Source: an uncultured Prevotellaceae bacterium
GTDB lineage: Bacteria > Bacteroidota > Bacteroidia > Bacteroidales > Bacteroidaceae
Direction of reading: 5' to 3'
Assembly: GCA_900315455.1 (NCBI GenBank)
Contig: OMZE01000004.1
Coordinates: 145,034 to 209,033, forward strand
DNA length: 64,000 bases
The notes under the pieces were generated by a model. It made no database searches, had not been told where the DNA came from, and worked only from the letters and a program-made list of their open reading frames with translations. The stretch's first letter is position 1, and each line of letters starts with the position of its first letter. Below, one piece after another: positions 26,050 through 33,685 of this stretch. The translations under genes were made by a program, and so were the position numbers.

Positions 26050-27378
26050 ATGTACAAGTATTTTCCACATACCCAAGAAGACATCGATGTCATGCTCCGG
26101 AAAGTGGGCGTCGACTCCCTCGACGACCTCTACGCCGAGGTGCCCGAGTCGGTGCGATTCAAAGGCGAGTACGACATTCCCACATCGAAGAGCGAACTGG
26201 AGATAAGGCAGACCTTCGACCGTCTGTGCAACAACAACCGCCTGATGACGGTGTTTGCCGGAGCAGGAGTCTACGACCATTACACACCGGCTGTCGTTCC
26301 CAACATCATCGGCAGATCGGAGTTCCTCACCAGTTACACTCCTTATCAGGCAGAAATCTCACAAGGTACGCTGCACTATATTTTCGAGTGGCAGAGCATG
26401 ATGGCAGAACTCACAGGTCTCGACATCTCCAATGCCTCAATGTATGACGGGTGCACTGCTACCGCCGAGGCCATGCTCATGGCTAACGCCAACGCAAAGA
26501 AGACCAACCGTGTGCTCGTCTCAGAGGCCGTCGACCCACGAATTCTCGACGTGATGCGCACTTACGCACGTTTCCATGGCGTGGAAATCGTGACGATAGC
26601 CACACGCGACGGTCTGACGGATAAAGACGACCTCGACCGCCTGCTCGCCGAAGGACCGGTGGCTGGCGTGGTGGCACAACAGCCCAACTATTTCGGCAAC
26701 ATCGAGGACTTCACCGGCTATGCCGATGCCATTCACGCACAGAAAGGCCTGTTCATCGTCAACAGTCCCGCACTCTACCTCTCCGTACTGAAAACTCCTG
26801 GGGAGTGGGGTGCCGACATCGCCGTGGGCGATGCACAGACACTGGGCATACCAATGTCGTATGGTGGTCCCTACGTGGGCTATATGTGCTGCACCGAGAA
26901 ACTCATGCGAAAGATGCCTGGCCGCATCGTAGGCATGACACAGGACAACCGTGGACAGCGGGTCTTCGTACTCACCTTGCAGGCCCGCGAACAGCATATC
27001 CGCCGACAGAAAGCCACTTCCAACATCTGCTCCAACCAGAGCCTGATGGCGCTATGGGCTACCATCTACTTGTCGGTCATGGGTAAGGAGGGAGTCAAGG
27101 AGGCTGCCATGCAGTCGTATGCTGGCGCCCACTACCTGGCACAGCAACTGATAGCCACGGGCCATTTCACGATGACCTACAAGGGCGAGTTCTTCAATGA
27201 GTTCTGCGTCAACTACGACGGTGATGTGGATGATTTGCTCTGCCACCTCGCCAACCATGGCATCCTGGGTGGCGTGAAGATGGGCGACCACACGCTGATG
27301 ATGGCGGTCACCGAAAAACGCTCCAAGGAAGAAATCGACCAATTAGTACAACTCACGAGAAAGGAGGAAACGGTATGA
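26050..27378 (+). CDS. gcvPA: Glycine dehydrogenase (decarboxylating) subunit 1
   Basis: 442 residues matching the N-terminal half of GcvP: MYKYFPHTQEDIDVMLRKVG, FAGAGVYDHYTPAVVPNII, ANASMYDG-type region (SNASMYDGCTATAEAML), and NICSNQSLMAL. With subunit 2 it forms the PLP-dependent P protein that decarboxylates glycine and loads GcvH. The split form is common in Firmicutes and many Bacteroidetes. The 3' end overlaps gcvPB by the ATGA at 27375-27378. Confidence 0.95.
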   Translation: MYKYFPHTQEDIDVMLRKVGVDSLDDLYAEVPESVRFKGEYDIPTSKSELEIRQTFDRLCNNNRLMTVFAGAGVYDHYTPAVVPNIIGRSEFLTSYTPYQAEISQGTLHYIFEWQSMMAELTGLDISNASMYDGCTATAEAMLMANANAKKTNRVLVSEAVDPRILDVMRTYARFHGVEIVTIATRDGLTDKDDLDRLLAEGPVAGVVAQQPNYFGNIEDFTGYADAIHAQKGLFIVNSPALYLSVLKTPGEWGADIAVGDAQTLGIPMSYGGPYVGYMCCTEKLMRKMPGRIVGMTQDNRGQRVFVLTLQAREQHIRRQKATSNICSNQSLMALWATIYLSVMGKEGVKEAAMQSYAGAHYLAQQLIATGHFTMTYKGEFFNEFCVNYDGDVDDLLCHLANHGILGGVKMGDHTLMMAVTEKRSKEEIDQLVQLTRKEETV

Positions 27379-28832
27379 ACAACAGACTATACGGAAACCT
27401 GATATTCGAGTTGTCGAAACCAGGTCGCAAGGGCTATTCTCTCCCTACGTCTCCCTTTGGCGAGCCTGCCCTCCCCGACAGCCTGCGCCGTGGCACCGAC
27501 GCCCGTCTGCCTGAGTGCGACGAACTCACCGTGGTGCGCCACTACACCAACTTGAGCGCCAATAACTTCGGTGTCGACAACGGTTTCTACCCGTTGGGCA
27601 GTTGCACCATGAAATACAACCCCGTCATCGATGAGGAGACGGCTGCCCTCAAAGAGTTTGCCGGACTTCACCCCTGCCAGCCGGTTTCCACCTGCCAGGG
27701 TGCCCTCGAGGTGTATGACGAGTTGCAGAAATCGCTCGCTGCCCTTACCGGACTGAGCGAGTTCACCCTCAATCCTTATGCGGGCGCTCATGGCGAACTC
27801 ACCGGACTGATGATTATCCGTGCCTATCATGAGCAACGTGGCGAGACGCAACGCGTGAAGGTTATCGTGCCCGACTCCGCACACGGCACCAACCCCGCCT
27901 CTGCCGCTGTCTGCGGACTGCAAATCGTGGAGGTGAAGAGCACTGCCGATGGCATCGTGGATGTCGATGACCTCAGAAACCTGCTCGACGACAGTGTGGC
28001 AGCGATGATGATGACCAACCCCAATACCCTGGGGCTCTTCGAGCGCCAGATACCCGAGATAGCGAAAATCGTGCATGAGTGCGGCGCGCTCATGTATTAC
28101 GACGGCGCTAACCTCAACCCGATGCTCGGCGCTTGCCGTCCAGGCGACATGGGATTCGACGTGATGCACATCAACCTGCACAAGACCTTCGCCACACCGC
28201 ATGGCGGTGGCGGACCTGGCAGCGGTCCAGTGGGCGTAAGAAAGGGCATGGAAGACCTCCTCCCCGCACCTAGAGTGGTGAAAACGGAGAAGGGATACGA
28301 CCTGGAATGTCCCGAAGGGGCGATCAACGTGAGCCGCTTCCTGGGCAACTTCGCCGTCATCGTGCGTGCCTACACCTACATCCTCTCCCTCGGCCGCGAA
28401 CATGTACGCATGGTGGGGCCACTCTCCACACTCAATGCCAACTACATCAAGGAGTCGCTGAAGGATGTTTACGAACTGCCCATCGACGGACTCTGCAAGC
28501 ACGAGTTCGTGTTCGACGGACTGAAAGACAAGTCGACAGGAGTCACCACGATGGACGTCGCCAAGCGCTTGCTCGACTACGGCTACCATGCTCCCACCAT
28601 CTACTTCCCGCTGCTCTTCCATGAGTCGCTGATGATAGAGCCTACCGAGAGCGAGAGCCTCGACACCATCAACCAGTTCATCGACGTGATGCGCCGCATC
28701 GCCGAGGAGGCTGCCACCCAACCCGATGTGGTGAAGGGAGCACCTCATTCCACACCTATCGGCCGTGTAGACGACGTGTTGGCAGCCAAGCACCCCATTC
28801 TCACCTATCGTCAACTCGAAGCAGACCAATGA
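27375..28832 (+). CDS. gcvPB: Glycine dehydrogenase (decarboxylating) subunit 2
   Basis: 485 residues, the catalytic C-terminal half of GcvP. The PLP lysine is Lys270 in MHINLHKTFATPHGGGGPG. Other landmarks are GFYPLGSCTMKYNP and PDSAHGTNPASAAVCG. It has ATGA overlaps at both ends (27375 with gcvPA and 28829 with lpdA), indicating coupled translation of the three genes. Length is normal. Confidence 0.96.
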   Translation: MNNRLYGNLIFELSKPGRKGYSLPTSPFGEPALPDSLRRGTDARLPECDELTVVRHYTNLSANNFGVDNGFYPLGSCTMKYNPVIDEETAALKEFAGLHPCQPVSTCQGALEVYDELQKSLAALTGLSEFTLNPYAGAHGELTGLMIIRAYHEQRGETQRVKVIVPDSAHGTNPASAAVCGLQIVEVKSTADGIVDVDDLRNLLDDSVAAMMMTNPNTLGLFERQIPEIAKIVHECGALMYYDGANLNPMLGACRPGDMGFDVMHINLHKTFATPHGGGGPGSGPVGVRKGMEDLLPAPRVVKTEKGYDLECPEGAINVSRFLGNFAVIVRAYTYILSLGREHVRMVGPLSTLNANYIKESLKDVYELPIDGLCKHEFVFDGLKDKSTGVTTMDVAKRLLDYGYHAPTIYFPLLFHESLMIEPTESESLDTINQFIDVMRRIAEEAATQPDVVKGAPHSTPIGRVDDVLAAKHPILTYRQLEADQ

Positions 28833-30160
28833 ACACATCCGACCTCATCATCATAGGCAGCGGTCCTGGTGGATACAGGGCCGCCAGCCATGCTGCAGCC
28901 CACGGACTCGCCGTCACCATCATAGAGCGTGGGCATGTGGGGGGCACCTGCCTCAACTGCGGATGCATACCCACCAAGACGCTCTGCCGCCATGCCGAGG
29001 TGGCACAACTGTTGGCGAAGGGCGAAAGCCTGGGGTTCAGCAACTTGTCGTTCAACATCGACTTCGCAAGGATGATGGCACGGAAGAACGAAGTGGTGGA
29101 ATCGCTCCGACAAGGCGTGGAAACACTGATGAAGGCTCCGGGCATTACACTCGTACAGGGCACGGCACACTTCACCGGACCTCATACCGTGAAGGTGGGC
29201 GATGAGGAGTATACCGCTCCGCATATCATCATAGCCACGGGCTCGAAATCGAAGATGCTGCCCATCCCGGGCATCAACAGTCCGAAGGTAGTCACTTCTA
29301 CCGAACTGCTCGACATCGACCATATCCCCGCCCGCCTCTGCATCGTGGGGGCTGGAGTCATCGGCATGGAGTTCGCCACCATATTCAGCAGCCTTGGCAG
29401 CAAAGTGACGGTGGTAGAATACTTGAAGGAATGTCTGCCCATGCTCGACAGCGACGTGGCCAAACGACTGCGCCAGACCATCGCCCGACGGGGCGTGACT
29501 TTCGTCATGCAGGCAGCGGTGAAAGAGGTCAACGACGAGGGGGTGGTTTATGAACGCAAGGGAAAGACTGCCGTCGTGGAAGCCGACACCATACTTATGG
29601 CTACCGGCCGCGCGCCGCAGACCGATGGGCTCGACCTCGACCATGCGGGCATAGCGTGTGGCAGAGGAGGCATCTCGGTCGACGATGACCTACGTACAAA
29701 CGTAGAGGGAGTCTATGCCATCGGCGACGTCAACGGACGCATGATGCTCGCACATGCCGCCACAGCACAGGGCTTGCATGTAGTGAACAGCATCCTCGGC
29801 ACCCCCGACCATATCGACCTGCAACTCATCCCCTCTGCCATATTCACCCTGCCAGAGGCTGCAAGTGTGGGACTGTCGGAGGACCTCTGCAAGGAACAGC
29901 AAATCGCCTATACCTGCCATAAAGGATATTACCGCTCCAACGGCAAGGCGCTGGCGATGGACGAGGCAGAGGGACTGGTGAAACTGCTCGCCGACGACAG
30001 CGGCAGCATCATTGGCTGTCATGTCTATGGGGCGCACGCCGCCGACATCGTGCAAGAGGCAGCATCGCTCATGGCGATGAAGGCCAATATAGCACAACTG
30101 CGCGATATCGTCCACATCCACCCCACCCTCAGCGAGATACTGCAAGAGGCCGTCATGTAA
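28829..30160 (+). CDS. lpdA: Dihydrolipoyl dehydrogenase (L protein)
   Basis: 443 residues. FAD-binding GSGPGGYRAA (about 10-19), redox-active disulfide Cys41/Cys46 in GGTCLNCGCIPTK, NAD-binding VGAGVIGMEFATIFSSLG, AIGDVNGRMMLAHAA and the C-terminal His-Glu dyad region HIHPTLSEILQE. It reoxidises dihydrolipoyl-GcvH with NAD+. Located last in the operon, so the L protein is dedicated to the glycine cleavage system here rather than placed with a 2-oxoacid dehydrogenase. Confidence 0.94.
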   Translation: MNTSDLIIIGSGPGGYRAASHAAAHGLAVTIIERGHVGGTCLNCGCIPTKTLCRHAEVAQLLAKGESLGFSNLSFNIDFARMMARKNEVVESLRQGVETLMKAPGITLVQGTAHFTGPHTVKVGDEEYTAPHIIIATGSKSKMLPIPGINSPKVVTSTELLDIDHIPARLCIVGAGVIGMEFATIFSSLGSKVTVVEYLKECLPMLDSDVAKRLRQTIARRGVTFVMQAAVKEVNDEGVVYERKGKTAVVEADTILMATGRAPQTDGLDLDHAGIACGRGGISVDDDLRTNVEGVYAIGDVNGRMMLAHAATAQGLHVVNSILGTPDHIDLQLIPSAIFTLPEAASVGLSEDLCKEQQIAYTCHKGYYRSNGKALAMDEAEGLVKLLADDSGSIIGCHVYGAHAADIVQEAASLMAMKANIAQLRDIVHIHPTLSEILQEAVM

Positions 30161-30177
30161 CATCAGCACAAAGAAAT

Positions 30178-30221
30178 CACCGGGACACAGCATTTTATTT
30201 GCTGTGTCCCGGTGTCTTTTT
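30178..30221. terminator. Bidirectional terminator between lpdA and the TonB-domain gene
   Basis: CACCGGGACACAGCA (30178-30192) pairs perfectly with TGCTGTGTCCCGGTG (30200-30214) around a 7-nt loop and is followed by TCTTTTT. On the other strand the stem is followed by an A-derived ATTTCTTT, so it can also stop the convergent gene at 30261. Confidence 0.9.
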
Positions 30222-30260
30222 CAAGCACTTAAAGACTCTGTGAGCTCTTAAGACTATTGT

Positions 30261-30824
30261 CTAAGATACTGCGGAGAAAACGATGGGCAGCGTATAGGTC
30301 ACTTTGACAGCCCTGCCGTTCTGCTTTGCGGGAATCCAACTGGGCATCGTCTCCAACATGCTCACCAACTCGTCGTTGAGAAGGGGGTTGGCAGAATCCT
30401 TCACTTTCACATTGCTGACAGTTCCGTCTGCATTCACGTCGAAGGTAACGATGACCTTGCCCTCTATGCCTTCCATCGTACTGGCGTCTGCCATCATGGG
30501 ATAAGTAATGTTGTCGGCAAGCCAAGTCTTCAGAGCCTCTTCACCACCAACAAACTCGGGGAGTTGCTCCTGGGGCTCGAAAAGGAATCGGTGAGGCATC
30601 CTGCCGAAATGGGGAGCGCCCCAAGCCATATGCTTCTGCCATTTCTTCTCATTGTCTCTTACTTGTTTGCCCCATGCCTCACGGGCTTTCAGAAACTGGG
30701 CTCTTCTGGCTGAGTCGACCATTTCGAAATGGGGTCTCATCTTTGGTCTCGGACGATGGTTCTGAGCGAAAGACACGTTGATTGCACACACACTGACCAA
30801 AATAATTGCGAGAATCTTTTTCAT
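30261..30824 (-). CDS. Small exported protein with a TonB C-terminal domain
   Basis: 187 residues. A signal peptide (1 to about 21, ending VSFAQ) is followed by a basic, Met/His/Pro-rich segment, then a TonB-type C-terminal domain from about residue 95: LADNITYPMMADAS, GKVIVTFDVNADGTVSNVKV, PSWIPAKQNGRAVKVTYTLP. Family members in Bacteroidetes interact with outer-membrane transporters or act as periplasmic partners. Unlike true TonB there is no Pro-rich spacer after an uncleaved anchor, so it is probably fully exported. Specific partner unknown. Confidence 0.8.
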   Translation of the reverse strand: MKKILAIILVSVCAINVSFAQNHRPRPKMRPHFEMVDSARRAQFLKAREAWGKQVRDNEKKWQKHMAWGAPHFGRMPHRFLFEPQEQLPEFVGGEEALKTWLADNITYPMMADASTMEGIEGKVIVTFDVNADGTVSNVKVKDSANPLLNDELVSMLETMPSWIPAKQNGRAVKVTYTLPIVFSAVS

Positions 30825-30934
30825 AATGATGTTTTTTTTTGATTATTTATATTTTTTGATTATTTCGTCTCGAAAGAGTTTCCTCTTCTTTTCATTTGCA
30901 AAGTTAAGGCAAGAACAGCCCGAGGCAAAATAGT

Positions 30935-31009
30935 TTTCGATGACTTGCGGGGATTATTTCGACGAAACTGCGCTGCTTTCGACGAAATAGCAGGATGAAA
31001 ACGACGAAA
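30935..31009. promoter_or_regulatory. Helically phased palindromes (TTTCGACGAAA), candidate operator array
   Basis: TTTCGACGAAA, an 11-bp perfect palindrome, occurs at 30957-30967 and 30977-30987, with near copies at 30999-31009 (AAACGACGAAA) and about 30935 (TTTCGATGAC). Starts are spaced 22, 20 and 22 bp, two helical turns. They lie between the TonB-domain gene (start 30824, leftward) and the promoter at 31057 (rightward). The rest of 30825-31056 is AT-rich without genes. Confidence 0.5.
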
Positions 31010-31056
31010 TTGCATACTTTTTCCCTCACTTTCCGTCGCAAATCAAAAAAAAATTG

Positions 31057-31064
31057 TATTTTTG
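31057..31064 (+). promoter_or_regulatory. -7 box for the structured RNA and ribE
   Basis: TATTTTTG matches TAnnTTTG; transcription would begin near 31071. The -33 region is A-rich and shows no clear TTTG. No second promoter-like box is visible between the structured RNA and ribE, so ribE may depend on read-through from here. Confidence 0.55.
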
Positions 31065-31070
31065 CAGTGT

Positions 31071-31283
31071 AATCCTGCTTTTTGAAAGGAGAGACACCAT
31101 AGGCCGTATCGGTTAGATCGGGATACTCATCAAATTATTTCGAAAACCGGGAATACTCTGTTGTTAATGGCGGGCCACATCCCATCGGGACAGTTCCTCG
31201 GAACCAGTGGATTACAAAGATTTCAGAGTTCCCAAATCTTAAGAAAACGGAGTTTTCATCACATCATCGGTACGGCCTTTTTA
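31071..31283 (+). ncRNA. Structured RNA (about 210 nt) ending in a terminator-like stem upstream of ribE
   Basis: AGGCCGTATCGGT (31101-31113) can pair along 13 positions (three G-U) with ATCGGTACGGCCT (31266-31278), followed by TTTTTATTT. Inside, after two roughly equal unpaired arms of 30-35 nt, GGGAATACTCTG pairs with CAGAGTTCCC, then TTGTTAAT with ATTACAA, then CCAC with GTGG, capped by hairpins TCCC-ATC-GGGA and GTTC-CTCG-GAAC. A long rod with a large symmetric internal bubble resembles 6S RNA topology, but I cannot confirm the family. It does not contain the FMN riboswitch core. It could be a free RNA or an attenuator for ribE. The 85 nt after it (31284-31368) hold a small AGGTGG/CCACCT hairpin. 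Confidence 0.55.
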
Positions 31284-31368
31284 TTTCCTAACCCTAATTA
31301 CATCAACACAAGGTGGTAACACATAGAAATGCCACCTCATAAAAATCAGAACTAATAAAAAACACATT

Positions 31369-31971
31369 ATGTTTTCCGGAATAGTAGAAGAAATGGCTAC
31401 CGTGGTGGCATTGCAACATGACGGCGGCAACATCGACCTTACACTTACTTGCTCCTTCACCAACGAACTGAAAATCGACCAAAGCGTAAGCCACAACGGC
31501 GTATGCCTTACCGTGGTGCGCATCGAGGGTGACAACTATACTGTGACAGCCATGCGTGAGACACTCGAACGCTCAAACCTCGGACTGCTGCAAGTGGGCG
31601 ACAAAGTGAATGTGGAAAGGTCGATGCTGATGAACGGCCGTCTCGACGGGCATATCGTACAAGGCCACGTCGACTGCACAGCACACTGCACCGCCAAGGA
31701 GGATGCCGACGGCAGCACCTATTTCACCTTCGAATATGCTTACGACCGGGAAATGGCACTGCGGGGCTATTTCACCGTCGACAAGGGCAGCGTGACGGTG
31801 AATGGTGTATCACTCACTGTCTGCAACCCCACTGACAACTCTTTCCAGGTGGCTATCATACCTTATACTATGGAGAACACCAACTTCTGCCACATCGAGG
31901 TTGGCTCTACGGTAAACCTCGAGTTCGATATCCTAGGCAAATACATCGCACGCCTGCAGAGGTTGGTTTGA
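31369..31971 (+). CDS. ribE: Riboflavin synthase alpha chain
   Basis: 200 residues, the normal length. It begins with the invariant MFSGIVEEMATV and has two lumazine-binding repeats (about 1-95 and 96-195), with QSVSHNGVCLTVV and KGSVTVNGVSLTVCNP as matching segments and a GHIVQGHVD motif. It dismutates two 6,7-dimethyl-8-ribityllumazine molecules to riboflavin. No other rib genes are nearby. The stop codon lies within a GGTTTGA heptamer array. Confidence 0.95.
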   Translation: MFSGIVEEMATVVALQHDGGNIDLTLTCSFTNELKIDQSVSHNGVCLTVVRIEGDNYTVTAMRETLERSNLGLLQVGDKVNVERSMLMNGRLDGHIVQGHVDCTAHCTAKEDADGSTYFTFEYAYDREMALRGYFTVDKGSVTVNGVSLTVCNPTDNSFQVAIIPYTMENTNFCHIEVGSTVNLEFDILGKYIARLQRLV

Positions 31972-31992
31972 GGTTTGAGGTTTGAGGTTTGA
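31965..31992 (+). repeat. Four perfect GGTTTGA heptamers over the ribE stop codon
   Basis: GGTTTGA is repeated at 31965, 31972, 31979 and 31986. The first copy contains the TGA stop of ribE. Changes in copy number would not alter ribE, because the stop is in the first unit, but could alter spacing to the next gene. Confidence 0.85.
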
Positions 31993-32042
31993 GACCCCAT
32001 AAAAAAACCTTGTTAATCATCAATTTCCATTTTCCAATATTC

Positions 32043-33011
32043 ATGAAACTATCCACCCTTCTCCTTGCCTTCCTAACCTGTGCTGTCAGCGGTTGGGCAA
32101 AAAACGTATATCTCTTCTCCTACTTCGTGGGACAGAGCGACGGACTGCACCTGGCCTACAGTTACGACGGACTGCAATGGACTGCCCTCAACGATGGCCA
32201 CCAGATCATGACACCCACAGTGGGAAACGACCGCCTGCTGCGCGACCCGAGTATCGTGCAGGGTCCCGACGGCACCTTCCACATGGTGTGGACATCGAGT
32301 TGGCACGACCGCATCATCGGCTATGCTTCCTCTCCCGATCTTATCCACTGGAGCGAGCAAAGGGCCATCCCCGTGATGGAGCATGAACCGGAGGCAAAAA
32401 ACAGTTGGGCACCCGAACTGTTCTACGACGAGCCGTCACAGACTTTCTATATCTTCTGGGCGACCACTATCCCCGGACGACACAAGGAGGTGGCGTCTAC
32501 GGAGCGTGAAAAGGAATGGAACCACCGCATCTACTACTGTACGACAAAAGACTTTCAGACGTTCTCGGATACAAAAATGTTCTTCAATCCCGACTTCAAT
32601 GTCATCGATGCCGCCATCGTGCGTGACCCGAAAAAGAAAATGCTCATTATGGTACTGAAGAACGAGAACTCCCTCCCGGCAGAGAAGAATATCCGAGTCA
32701 CCACTACAAAGAAAATCCAAAAAGGATTCCCCACCAAGGTGTCGGACCCCATCACACCTCAGGGCGTGTGGTGTGAGGGACCTGCCCCGCTGTTCGTCGG
32801 CGATACGCTCTATGTCTACTTCGACATGTACCGCGACCACCGCTACGGCGTTGTACGTAGCCTCGACCACGGCAAGACCTGGAGCGACGTGAGCCACCTG
32901 CTGCACATGCCTCAGGGCATCCGCCATGGCACAGCCTTCTGTGTCGACGAACGCTACCTCACGCCCCTACTCCACCTGCATGAGTCCGCCCCATCATCCC
33001 CGACCAGGTAA
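32043..33011 (+). CDS. Exported GH43-like five-bladed beta-propeller glycosidase
   Basis: 322 residues from the ATG at 32043, which starts a clear signal peptide (MKLSTLLLAFLTCAVSGWA); the open frame extends 54 bp upstream without a signal. GH43/GH62-type landmarks: Asp68 in RDPSIV (candidate general base), Asp189 in FNVIDAAIVRDP (pKa modulator position) and Glu245 in WCEGPAPLF (general acid). Repeats such as GYASSPDLIHWSEQ and RSLDHGKTWSDV are blade motifs. Probable arabinofuranosidase/xylosidase-type activity in the periplasm. Substrate not predictable. The 3' end is only 3 bp from the convergent gene, with no terminator seen. Confidence 0.8.
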   Translation: MKLSTLLLAFLTCAVSGWAKNVYLFSYFVGQSDGLHLAYSYDGLQWTALNDGHQIMTPTVGNDRLLRDPSIVQGPDGTFHMVWTSSWHDRIIGYASSPDLIHWSEQRAIPVMEHEPEAKNSWAPELFYDEPSQTFYIFWATTIPGRHKEVASTEREKEWNHRIYYCTTKDFQTFSDTKMFFNPDFNVIDAAIVRDPKKKMLIMVLKNENSLPAEKNIRVTTTKKIQKGFPTKVSDPITPQGVWCEGPAPLFVGDTLYVYFDMYRDHRYGVVRSLDHGKTWSDVSHLLHMPQGIRHGTAFCVDERYLTPLLHLHESAPSSPTR

Positions 33012-33014
33012 AAC

Positions 33015-33662
33015 TCAACTGATTTTCGCTTTCGGACAGTGGGAACAGATGTATTGATAGACGAAGTCGAAATCGTCATTGCAGGCATACACACGGTTCT
33101 TGGCAAAAGGCTCATTCACCATGATGGTGTTCATCCTCCTTTTCGCTTTCACCTTCTTTACGGAGGAGAAGTCGGATAACATCGACGTGTGGTTTGCCGC
33201 CACCATACCCGTTCCCACCACGCCGGGCTTGCGGGCAAAGATTCCTACCAACACGGTGAGGCAACCGATGCGCTTGGCCACTTTCTCTGAGCGGGGTGAT
33301 TGCTGATGCAATACACCTTTCTCATCCATGATGAATTCCACGGTATAGATCCAGCCCGACAGGGCAGCATAGAGCAGGTAGCCCAGAATGCCCAAAACTA
33401 AGAAGATGGCAGCCATGAGGCCTGTAATCTTCAACACGAAACCCATATCCTCGAGATGAAAGCCCGAAGAACAGGCTTGTATCAAAAAAAGGATAAAGCC
33501 CGTGATGAGGACGGTCATACCCAGTGCCTTGTACACGTCAATCAGCACCGACGGATTCTTCAGCAAGTTGAGGTCATATTTCCAATGGTATTTTCCGTCT
33601 CCATAGAGTCGCACTCGATAGTCGCTCTCGATTTTAGGTATCTGCTTCTTTACTCTTGCCAT
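33015..33662 (-). CDS. Membrane protein of unknown function, two transmembrane segments
   Basis: 215 residues. A basic N-terminus (MARVKKQIPKIESDYRVRLY) is followed by two hydrophobic segments around residues 45-65 and 75-105, then a soluble C-terminal part rich in Lys/Arg (VKKVKAKRRMNTIMV) that ends with two Cys (YQYICSHCPKAK). The arrangement, paired helices then a beta-rich cytosolic part, resembles small bacterial PH-like membrane proteins, but I do not recognise a firm family. It is the last gene of malQ-phosphatase-CotH-this, 23 bp after the CotH-like gene. Confidence 0.6.
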   Translation of the reverse strand: MARVKKQIPKIESDYRVRLYGDGKYHWKYDLNLLKNPSVLIDVYKALGMTVLITGFILFLIQACSSGFHLEDMGFVLKITGLMAAIFLVLGILGYLLYAALSGWIYTVEFIMDEKGVLHQQSPRSEKVAKRIGCLTVLVGIFARKPGVVGTGMVAANHTSMLSDFSSVKKVKAKRRMNTIMVNEPFAKNRVYACNDDFDFVYQYICSHCPKAKIS

Positions 33663-33685
33663 AATGGTATAATGAATGATTAGGG

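Noticed and set aside
31071-31283. FMN riboswitch before ribE.
   Set aside because: The conserved FMN core segments are not found; only the genomic context suggested it.
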